10,810 nucleotides of DNA from assembly GCA_947441325.1 (NCBI GenBank), contig CANETR010000022.1, positions 1-10,810 of the forward strand, read 5' to 3'. Of this stretch, positions 1-7,000 are shown in pieces; the first letter of the stretch is position 1; every line of letters starts with the position of its first letter. Under the pieces are notes generated by a model. The model did no database searches. It worked only from the letters and a program-made list of their open reading frames with translations, and had not been told where the DNA came from. The DNA comes from Saprospiraceae bacterium (GTDB lineage: Bacteria > Bacteroidota > Bacteroidia > Chitinophagales > Saprospiraceae). The position numbers and the translations under genes are program-made.

Positions 1-1340
1 CTCATTAGTTCCGAGAGCACTAAATTCCCCGTCAGCGTAAGTGTAACATGCACCAAAGAGTGATAATAGGCCTCATTGCTGTTGAAAATATGATAAGGAA
101 CAGTTGAAAAGACATGATTCAAAACCTCAAAAAACTCGGGCCATGTTCTATTCCAAAGCGCGTCCTGTATTTTTATGATGACATCGCTGCTCAACAGCGT
201 AGGAGATTCCCCTGAATACTGAGAGAGCAGATAAATCATGAAAGAGGATCTTACCTCGTGGTTGGGAAAACCCAGAACATAGCGTCGGCGTTCATAATGT
301 CCGCTTATTTCTCTAATAGTCAGGTACCCTGTCTGATATAACAAAGAAAGAGCATCGATATGCTGAATGTCAGCAGATTTAAAAACAATATCAGTTGCCT
401 TTAGGTACTCCAAACGGGCTGGATCTATTTTTTCTTGCGATATAAGCTCCATCAAAAAAGTTGGCGTACCGGTTTCGAACCAATAATTCTTAAATTGATA
501 CTTATCGAAAAAATTTAGTATTGAGAAAGGGTTGTAAAGTTTTGCAGATAAATCATCATCGAAGCTGTAGCCATTATACCAACTCTTAACAGAGGCTGTC
601 AGTTCATGAATACTGATTTTAAATTTTTGAGCGCCAAAAATAAATCGATCTTCAAATAGCAGATCAAGTTCCTCCTGTGTGTAACCGCAGATCTTTGCGC
701 TTTCTGCATTCATGCTGATGTCGTTGAGGTTGTTCAGATCGGAAAAGATAGAAACCTTGCCGTATTTTGAAACACCTGTAATAACGACCTTGTGCAGATA
801 TTGATCGGCTCCTTTCAGAATGCCATAGAATGATTTTAATTCTTTAACATGTTTGGCCGATATGTCCTCTTCAGTAATGTAATCGGTTATTGGTTTGTCG
901 TATTCGTCTATTAATACTATACATTTTCCTGAAGCTCCTCCCAATTCCTGAATTAACTGTCGGAAACCGGATGCAGCATCTTCAGAATTTAATTTAATTC
1001 CAAATTTCTCGGCATGTTCTTGCATTTGAGTCATAAGGCCTGCCTCTAGGGTGCTTTTTCTGGTATTAATACTGCTTAAATCCACATGAATCACCGGATA
1101 AGTTTTCTCCCAATTCCATTTATCCTCAATCCAGAGCCCTTTAAACAGTTCTTTTTTTCCCTGGTATAAATATTTCAGGGTGGACAACATGGTAGATTTT
1201 CCAAATCGGCGAGGGCGCGATAGGAAAAAATATTTTCCCTCCAAAAAAACATCATAATAAACCTCGGTCTTATCCACATAGAGATAATCTCCGCTTCTTA
1301 AGGTTCCAAAATCTTGTATGCCAATGGGTAATGCTTTCAT
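1..1340 (-). CDS. AAA-ATPase-like / PD-(D/E)XK nuclease family protein, 3' end cut by window edge
   Basis: I translated 446 codons by hand without a stop; the gene runs off the left edge. The N-terminal half fits the AAA-ATPase_like family (PF09820). It opens KALPIGIQDFGTLRSGDYLY, followed by a P-loop RPRRFGKST (residues 42-50), Walker B IVLIDEYDKPI (141-151) and an ITGVSKYGKVSIFSDLNN stretch (187-204). The family hallmarks SWYNGY (253-258), LYNPFSILNFF (268-278) and YWFETGTPTFL (286-296) are all present. The end, from about residue 407 (VPYHIFNSNEAYYHSLVHV), is the beginning of the C-terminal PDDEXK_9 nuclease domain (PF08011), whose catalytic core lies mostly outside the window. Family members are usually a little over 500 residues, so roughly 70-80 are missing. 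The family is abundant and often multicopy in Bacteroidota; its biological role is not established. The ATG at 1340 matches the family N-terminus. It is separated from the genes to the right by a terminator and has its own promoter. Confidence 0.93.
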   Translation of the reverse strand, partial: MKALPIGIQDFGTLRSGDYLYVDKTEVYYDVFLEGKYFFLSRPRRFGKSTMLSTLKYLYQGKKELFKGLWIEDKWNWEKTYPVIHVDLSSINTRKSTLEAGLMTQMQEHAEKFGIKLNSEDAASGFRQLIQELGGASGKCIVLIDEYDKPITDYITEEDISAKHVKELKSFYGILKGADQYLHKVVITGVSKYGKVSIFSDLNNLNDISMNAESAKICGYTQEELDLLFEDRFIFGAQKFKISIHELTASVKSWYNGYSFDDDLSAKLYNPFSILNFFDKYQFKNYWFETGTPTFLMELISQEKIDPARLEYLKATDIVFKSADIQHIDALSLLYQTGYLTIREISGHYERRRYVLGFPNHEVRSSFMIYLLSQYSGESPTLLSSDVIIKIQDALWNRTWPEFFEVLNHVFSTVPYHIFNSNEAYYHSLVHVTLTLTGNLVLSELM

Positions 1341-1445
1341 GGATGAAATTAAAAATTAAAGCTTAGACTTAGCGATGCTAGACTATTAGCCTTTTTTAAA
1401 AATGAATTTAGATAGATGATATCAGTAATCTAAAAAAATGATTTC

Positions 1446-1476
1446 CAAAAGTACCAAAAAAAAAGCAAAGGTCAAA
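1446..1476 (-). promoter_or_regulatory. Exact Bacteroidota-type promoter for the ATPase/nuclease gene
   Basis: Read on the minus strand, TTTG (1476-1473) is followed by exactly 19 bases and TACTTTTG (1453-1446). This is a full match to the known Bacteroidetes primary sigma factor pattern, TTTG-N19-TANNTTTG. Transcription would start near 1439-1441, leaving a leader of about 100 bases before the ATG at 1340. The -33 box lies inside the 3' arm of the terminator hairpin of the upstream genes. Confidence 0.7.
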
Positions 1477-1500
1477 ATTTATAAAAAATTTTGACCTTTG
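1456..1500 (-). terminator. Rho-independent terminator ending the minus-strand transcript
   Basis: A perfect 15-bp inverted repeat (AAATTTTGACCTTTG at 1486-1500 and its complement at 1466-1480) encloses a 5-base loop. On the minus strand it is followed, after one base, by nine T (1464-1456). It lies 220 bases past the stop of the small secreted protein gene at 1720. The stem is AT-rich but long. No plus-strand gene is in a position to use it. Confidence 0.75.
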
Positions 1501-1719
1501 AGGAAAACTCATTCCAATTACTATTTTTTAAAACCAGCCAATTTTTTTGTACCTGGTTGTAGCGGGTTAGTCCTGGGTTAAAACCATCAGATTTTTAATT
1601 TTTTCTGAAGCTTTTAAGCTCAGAAAAAACAATACCATTAGAGCCCGATGCTTTAGCTTCGGTTTATCTAAAAGCCTCAATAGTTAGCTATTTTAACTGT
1701 CCCATGGTTTTGTAAAATT

Positions 1720-2022
1720 TTAGTAAATTGGGCTAGATGGCAATTGAGCATTGGATGATTTGTAGGTCCCATCATTATAATTTAAATAATACATTTTCGA
1801 CTTCCCAGTTTCAGTGTCCCAGACTAAAACATTATAATATGATTTTCCGTCTCTTTCAGAAGATTCTTGATCCATCATAAACTTCCCAGTACTATTTTCT
1901 GTCGAAGGATTATCAGCTTTAGCAGGATTGATGGTAGCAATAAGGGCAGCTGAACCAAAAAGAATGGTGCCTGATACCAGGGCAATGCCGAAGCATTTTT
2001 GAAGGAAATTGGAGATTTGCAT
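1720..2022 (-). CDS. Small exported protein, paralogue of the gene at 3090-3383
   Basis: This 100-residue protein has a clear Sec signal peptide: a short polar/basic start (MQISNFLQK), a hydrophobic core (residues 11-30) and an A-K-A site at 34-36, predicting cleavage before Asp37. The mature part is 64 residues, starts DNPSTENSTGK, carries VWDTETGKSKMYYLN (31-45 of the mature form) and ends QLPSSPIY. It aligns without gaps to the mature part of the other small protein here, with 30 of 64 residues identical by my count. I do not recognise the family, and no catalytic motif is visible. The D-T-E-T-G-K-S-K segment suggests a beta-hairpin turn. It has no Cys after cleavage and is not a lipoprotein. 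The region just upstream of the start is a tandem octamer array, so expression could vary with array length. The start is supported by the signal peptide and by the paralogue. Confidence 0.82.
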   Translation of the reverse strand: MQISNFLQKCFGIALVSGTILFGSAALIATINPAKADNPSTENSTGKFMMDQESSERDGKSYYNVLVWDTETGKSKMYYLNYNDGTYKSSNAQLPSSPIY

Positions 2023-2030
2023 GGTTTTTA

Positions 2031-2127
2031 GAATGAAAGAATGAAAGAATGAAAGAATGAAAGAGGAAAGAATGAAAGAATGAAATCCCGATAGCTATCG
2101 GGAGAAAGAATGAAAGAGGAAAGAATG
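2031..2127. repeat. Octamer tandem array (GAATGAAA) interrupted by an 18-bp palindrome
   Basis: Four GAATGAAA units (2031-2062) are followed by GAGGAAA, two more GAATGAAA units (2070-2085), the palindrome at 2086-2103, then GAAA, GAATGAAA, GAGGAAA and GAATG. The array starts 8 bases upstream of the ATG at 2022. On the coding strand it is therefore a pyrimidine-rich leader made of TTTCATTC units. Confidence 0.9.
2086..2103. repeat. Perfect 18-bp palindrome inside the octamer array
   Basis: TCCCGATAGCTATCGGGA is exactly self-complementary. It separates the two parts of the GAATGAAA array, as if inserted into it or kept as its centre. There is no loop, so a cruciform or a dimer-binding site is more likely than an RNA hairpin with a stable loop. 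Confidence 0.85.
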
Positions 2128-2171
2128 GCTCGTGATAATGACGAGAGGAAAGATTTCCGATTTTCCTATAA

Positions 2172-2255
2172 ATGCTCAATGAAAAATACTCAATGCTCAA
2201 TACTCAATGTTCAATACTCAATGAAAAATGTTCAATGCTCAATGAAAAATGTTCA
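2172..2255. repeat. Twelve-unit heptamer array (ATRYTCA / ATGAAAA)
   Basis: Twelve consecutive heptamers are in perfect phase. Nine are ATRYTCA (ATGCTCA, ATACTCA, ATGTTCA) and three are ATGAAAA (2179, 2221, 2242). The array ends 6 bases past the stop codon of the LysM gene on the minus strand. It lies between that gene and the octamer array. It is not a CRISPR, because there are no spacers. Confidence 0.92.
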
Positions 2256-2261
2256 ATGTCC

Positions 2262-3062
2262 TTAGCGCGATGCTTTTTCCAAAGGCGGAAAAACAAGTTT
2301 CATACCCGGTTCTATAGCATAAATAGATGGCAGATTGTTTACCTTGGCAATTTGCAGGAAAAACTCGGGTGAGCCATATATTTTTTTGCACATGGCGGGT
2401 AGGTTGTCGCCGTATTTTACTTCAATGAGGTGAGAGAGGTCTGGAGAGTAGCCAGTTACAGCTTTCTCTGGATCTTCAACACCTATAAAGTCAAGAGCTA
2501 TTTCTGCTCTTATTGGAAATCCCTTGGCACTGAAAAGCGTGTATTTGATCTCCATCTCGCCCAATTGACATTTATAACGCCCTTCGGGGTGACTGCTATC
2601 ATTACTATGAGAGGGCAGAACCGAACCCCAGTTGATGAGCAGAAATGGAGGACCATGTTCCTCACTTTGCCAATTGTAGAGCACCTTTTTCATGCGCTCG
2701 ATGTAAAACTCTACAGTGGGCTGCTCCGATCCATCATCCATACTCCAATAGGTATTGGCATAGGGATCTTCCAAAACACCAGTAGCATCTACAATGGTAT
2801 CAATGCGCAGATTTGGCATTTCATATTTTTGAAATACCTGTGGGGTGAAGGAATTGCCTGCAGCGGCTTCAACACTGCTCCCAACTGACCCCGCTGCAGA
2901 TTGTCCACCTGTAGCATCTCCATATTTGACAGTAAATTTCAGGGCAATTTCTTGTGGATTTACCTGCAGGATTAGTTCATTGGGGTCTTCTATCGCTGTT
3001 GCACAGGCAATATCTTTGAAGGCTGATATGGTTAGTTTGGTTACTAAACTTTCGTTAGCCAT
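2262..3062 (-). CDS. Contractile injection system tube/LysM adaptor protein (Afp7/Pvc7-like, CIS_tube family)
   Basis: This 266-residue protein has two parts. Residues about 5-200 resemble the contractile injection system tube-protein N-terminal domain (PF19266 as I recall it): ELILQVNPQEIALKF (29-43), FLLINWGSVLP (140-150), and the typical block CQLGEMEIKYTLFSAKGFPIRAEIALDF, about 165-192. Residues 210-260 are a LysM domain (LIEVKYGDNLPAMCKKIYG ... IAKVNNL ... IEPGMKLVFPP). In phage-tail-like particles (Afp, PVC) this adaptor sits at the tube-baseplate junction next to the VgrG-like spike, and the particle is assembled in the cytoplasm; no signal peptide is expected or seen. It lies 27 bases downstream of a small secreted protein gene and is probably cotranscribed with it. 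None of the usual neighbours (sheath, tube, spike, baseplate, AAA ATPase of the eCIS type) is in the window, so it appears orphaned. Length is normal for the family. Confidence 0.85.
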   Translation of the reverse strand: MANESLVTKLTISAFKDIACATAIEDPNELILQVNPQEIALKFTVKYGDATGGQSAAGSVGSSVEAAAGNSFTPQVFQKYEMPNLRIDTIVDATGVLEDPYANTYWSMDDGSEQPTVEFYIERMKKVLYNWQSEEHGPPFLLINWGSVLPSHSNDSSHPEGRYKCQLGEMEIKYTLFSAKGFPIRAEIALDFIGVEDPEKAVTGYSPDLSHLIEVKYGDNLPAMCKKIYGSPEFFLQIAKVNNLPSIYAIEPGMKLVFPPLEKASR

Positions 3063-3089
3063 AGGGGATGGGTTTAAAATTCTTAAGTT

Positions 3090-3383
3090 TTAATACAATG
3101 GAGAAGCGGGTAATTGGAAAGACTCAGGATTCATTTTTATTGTTGTGGTGTTGAGTCCGTATATCTTGGATTTTCCACTCTCAGTATCCCAACCTAAAAC
3201 TAGGTAAGAAAGTTTTCCGTTGTACACCGTTGCCGTGGTTGAAAACATATATTTCCCTGAGTTATTAACTGTTGTAGGATTATCTGCCTGAGCGGGGCTG
3301 ATGGAGTAAATAAATACACCAATACCGAAGAAAAGTACGCCTAAAGAAAGGGCAATTTTTTGAAATGCATTTACAAAGTTCAT
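3090..3383 (-). CDS. Small exported protein, paralogue of the gene at 1720-2022
   Basis: This 97-residue protein starts at the ATG at 3383. The frame is open 51 codons further upstream to 3536. I chose the inner start because it places the signal peptide at the N-terminus and matches the paralogue's length. The signal peptide is MNFVNAFQK, then a hydrophobic core (residues 10-28), then A-Q-A at 31-33, with cleavage before Asp34. The mature 64 residues begin DNPTTVNNSGKYM, include GWDTESGKSKIYGLN and end QLPASPLY. They align gap-free with the second small protein. The function is unknown. Export to the periplasm or outside is predicted. It precedes the LysM adaptor gene by 27 bases, which suggests a two-gene transcript. 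I did not find a convincing promoter upstream. Confidence 0.82.
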   Translation of the reverse strand: MNFVNAFQKIALSLGVLFFGIGVFIYSISPAQADNPTTVNNSGKYMFSTTATVYNGKLSYLVLGWDTESGKSKIYGLNTTTIKMNPESFQLPASPLY

Positions 3384-4008
3384 AGGAGGTAGATTTTTAT
3401 TGTTTGTGATAAAATTATAAATACATATTGAAATAACCAAAGGCCGTGCCATTTTTTTAGAAAATAAAAAATATTTAAGAAGGGGTGATATCGGCGTTGA
3501 TTGGAGAATAGCTTTGGAGTGGGGAATGACTTGCAAGAAAGAATAGAGATATAGACTTTGTATTACAGAGATTTAAGAAATTAGCACAGATTTTTAACCC
3601 AGTCAAAGAACCCCAATGGATTTAAATATTTATGCGAATCAAGGGTTGGATTTTTAAAACTTAAATATCATAAAATCCTAGCAAACAATCAAACAGGTCA
3701 CCCCTACGGGGCTTTTTTTTATCTTATTCAATTATAACTAAGAACAGTTGACTCCTACGGAGCCATTTTTGCTCCATAGGAGCGACCTGTTCTTAGTAAA
3801 AAATGTAAACCCCCGTAGGGCTGACCTCTTAAAACAACCTATAGTTTTTGCAAATGACATATTGTCAATTTATTAAGGCAAATATTTTTAAGCTATTGAT
3901 GTAAAATAAGACCTTTTTTAACTCTTGATTCGCATTATTTGTATAAAAGTATGACAAGTAATAAGTGCGACTCCAATAGACGGTCGAATTATTCTTCCGA
4001 GGCGTTCA
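3384..4008. other. Non-coding region with nested palindromic element
   Basis: No gene is supported over 625 bases. 3384-3631 is plain A+T-rich sequence. 3632-3935 is a symmetric palindromic element described separately. 3936-4008 is spacer after the stop of the giant gene. No clear T-run terminator for the giant gene was found on the minus strand, so the palindromic element may serve as its 3' end. Confidence 0.6.
3632..3935. repeat. Nested inverted-repeat element with four REP-like units
   Basis: Three inverted repeats are nested around one centre. The outer arms are ATGCGAATCAAGGGTT (3632-3647) and 3920-3935, matching at 15 of 16 positions. The middle arms are AGGTCACCCCTACGGGG (3695-3711) and 3811-3827, matching at 16 of 17. 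The inner arms are 3738-3763 and 3771-3796, matching at 22 of 26, with a 7-base centre. The middle and inner arms are all versions of one unit, roughly AACAGGTCRCYCCTACGGRG, in + + - - order. Each unit ends in its own small hairpin (CCCC-TAC-GGGG or CTCC-TAC-GGAG type). The layout resembles a REP/BIME or a small non-autonomous element; no protein is encoded inside. Confidence 0.85.
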
Positions 4009-7000
4009 CTATTCCAAATTTATATTTCCCAAAACATTGCCACCAGTGAGCACATCATCCAATTGCAACTGCTGTTCCAGCTGCTCTATCAGGCCCATGC
4101 CCATTTCGAAATCGAGGCGATCGAAGCCAAAAACCACTTCCTTGACAGCATTGCCCTCCTTTTTGGGTGCCTTTACTGCCCCCTCTTTCAGCGTTACATA
4201 ATATTCAAGGTCGTCGCGCTCGAGGCCACTGGCACTGAAACGAAGGTCGCCCAAACCCAGCAGCAGATTGGCAAAATAGTGAATCTGATGTTTACTGTCT
4301 TCGAGGACAATTTTGCCTGCTCCTTTTATACTGCTGTTTTCCTCGCTGTAGTTGAAATTGCCTTCGAGGCTAAGGGTTGCAGCATCGTCAATAAGATAGT
4401 CGCGGGTTGCAGCAACTGCATTGTTGCCAGTTTCAAAACCTGCATTTTCTCTGATAAAGCTCAGGTAGTTGCTTGCCTGTTGGTCTATGCCGGTTTGCAG
4501 TTCGCGGTATTTTGCTCTGTTGGCATTTATTTTCTCATCCAAAGCGTTCAATCTGGCATTGACGGCAGCAGGATCATTCGAAATAGCATCTAAGTTGAGC
4601 ATCCTATTAAAATCCTCTTCGCTCAGGCTGGTAAAATCAATATTTTCGGCCTCGGGTTCACCGCTTTCGAGAGATTTTATTTGATTGTACTCTGTTGAGA
4701 GTGCCGTGAAATCTTCATCAATTTTAAAGCTCTGTTCCTGCGATTTATTTACTTCGGCGCGATAATGTGCCAGTTCATGTCTCATTTCATCCTGCGCATC
4801 GGCCAAGTCAAGGTCATTGATATAGGCATCCTGTATATGGCTTCCCTGCAGTAATTCGTGAATGGCTTGCAATTGATTATCGGCACCGGCCGAGGCAGAA
4901 TTTATGGCATTGTTTCTTTTGTCGACTCCCTGATGCACACCCGATTTGAAGCCATTGTGATATCCTTTTTGGTAGAGTTTAAGGAATTTTGACCACAAGC
5001 GGCCCAGTATATCAGCAAAATATTTTATTAGATTTTCGTCGGAATTGTCTTCAAAACTATTTTCAAGTTCCTTTTGAATCTCTTTCATTTCGGCCTCGAT
5101 AAAATCTTTAACAGACTCATTATCGGCTGGCGCCCTTTCGGTACTATCTTTAAATTCGCTAAGAATTTTTCTAAAACCCAATGTGATGTTTCGATGATTA
5201 CCCAGGGAGGAGGGGTCATTGCTGTCAACCTTTGTATCTCTGTGTAATTTATAATCAGCGCTGATCAGTTTGCGCAGTGCTGCTCTTATATTGCTAATTC
5301 CCTGATATTCCATTCTTTCCAAATCCGATTTTTGCATATCGGGATTTGTTTTTGCCAGCCTCAATCCGCTCGAAACGCCTTCTTTGAAAGCATCTGTAAA
5401 TGCGGCTTCCCCTTCATTGTCCATGCTTTCGTGCATGGAGTTGAAAAAATCGTCGGCAGCATCTTTGCGCTCCTCATCGGGTTTGATATTTTGTTTGAGT
5501 TCTTTTATGCTAATGCCGTCCTGCAGCCCGATTTCACCGCCTTTGAAAAAGCCGGCTCGGAATTCACTGACATATTCAACACTAAACTCATTTAGCTGCT
5601 CAATGATTCTTTGATCGGAGTCATTCAGGCTATTTTCAGCAATAAAAATTCGGTCGGCTTCTTTGTTGATCAGGTCAAATTTCTTGTTGAGGTCCATTTT
5701 TTCATCTGGACGCTTCATTTTGGATAAATTTTCCAGAATCTGGTTCAGTGCAGTGTTTAGGTTTCGGTTCGAGCTGTTTTGAACAATGGCTTTTTCGAGT
5801 TCTTTTTCAATTTTTTTCTGAATTTTTTCATGAACGGCAGAGCCAGCTTTCAGGGCAAACTGTTTTTTCAGTGCGGCGATATTGTTACCTTCTTCGGGTG
5901 TTTCGGGCATTTTGAATGCTTCATTATAGCCTGCTTCGATACCATCTGCACGGCTATCCAAAAACCCTTCGCGGTACTGACCGATGAGGTTGGCGATTTT
6001 ATTACCCATCTGCAGCGATTCGGTCGAAAGGGCAGTTTTGGCATTGTTTACGGTACCTGCGGCCTTGTCGAGCATACCCTGTTTGCGTCCTTCTCTTACA
6101 CCTTCCTGAAAGGAGGACCGCTGTTGAATATCGGCATCGACACTATTGTCGAAATCGTCATCGGCATTGCTGTTATTCACCTGATTATAGGCCCTGTTGT
6201 AGCCACGCCAGTATTCGATTGCTTTTTGATAGGAGCGCTTGAATCCCTCTTCGTAAGCGGCATTCAGTTCATCGTTCAAATCATTTTTTATCTCGGGCCT
6301 TTCGGGCAACGGGTTGCCTTCCAATATTTCTTTGGCAGCATTTTCGCCGGCATTTTCACCCTCTTTGTAACCCTTGTTATAGGCTTCTTTATAGGCGGGG
6401 CCCTGCATTTCCACGCTAAAATCGGAAAGGCTGGACATGCCTGCCTGTATTTGTACGAGCATTTGCTCGCCCCTTATTTTCCCCTCTTTAAATTTGGCCT
6501 TTTTCTCAAAAACTTCCTCTGTCAGATTGGCTGCTTCCAAGTGTTCTTTCGATTTTTTTGATTTACTGAGAAAGGCTTCGGCTACAGATTTATTTTCGGG
6601 CAATTGCAAAAATCCATCTTTGTTAAGACCATGAATAATTCCGATACTAAAAAGGGCATCGTCATTGGTTTTGTCATCGATACTGCTTTTTGCTTTTTCT
6701 ATACCGGCGCTGTATCCTTGTTTGAACTGCTGTGTAAGACTCTCTTTAGACATGCCCTGTTCGTCGGCAATACCCTGCAGAAAGGCGCTTTTTTCGTTGG
6801 CTCTTTTATTTATGGCATCATTTTTCTTTTCCTTGGTTTTTGCGGCAAGCAGTATGTCGCTACCCGGCTTTTCCTGTTCAGAAAGACCAATAATATTCAT
6901 TTCAACAGATGCAAAATCTTTAGAAAGTTCTTGACCTTTTAGTAGGGTAAATATTTTAAGCCAGGCGTTCTGATCGGTTTTGTAGCCTTCTTTGAAGGCA

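Larger units (their letters stand above)
1341..1719. other. Intergenic region between small secreted protein gene and ATPase gene
   Basis: No gene was found. The region holds the terminator/promoter overlap listed separately. It also has a hairpin at 1599-1629 (10-base arms TTTTTTCTGA / TCAGAAAAAA with an inner GCTT/AAGC stem), not followed by a T-run on either strand. A weaker stem (AACCAG 1532-1537 with CTGGTT 1553-1558) and a short imperfect hairpin around 1646-1663 are also visible. Otherwise it is A+T-rich spacer. Confidence 0.6.

Noticed and set aside
2031..2255. Possible CRISPR-like array
   Set aside because: The units are 7-8 bases and directly adjacent with no spacers, and no cas genes are present.
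1919..2372. Open frames running through the octamer and heptamer arrays on both strands
   Set aside because: They consist largely of translated tandem repeats and overlap the ends of real genes. Nothing supports translation.
2430..2888. 152-codon open frame on the plus strand
   Set aside because: It is antisense to the LysM adaptor gene, whose domains are clear on the minus strand.
3384..3390. AGGAGGT, a strong Shine-Dalgarno-like sequence
   Set aside because: It is on the plus strand with no start codon or gene following. On the coding strand it reads ACCTCCT.
3384..3536. In-frame upstream extension (51 codons) of the small secreted protein gene at 3090-3383
   Set aside because: It would bury the signal peptide inside the protein and has no counterpart in the paralogue. 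The inner ATG at 3383 gives matching lengths.
3701..3720. CCCC-TAC-GGGG followed by eight T, resembling a plus-strand terminator
   Set aside because: No plus-strand gene lies upstream, the stem is only four pairs, and it is better explained as one REP-like unit.
5779..6561. 260-codon open frame on the plus strand, very rich in Phe, Ile and Gly
   Set aside because: It lies fully antisense to the giant gene. Its composition follows from the complement of Lys/Glu/Ala/Asn codons, and no domain is visible.
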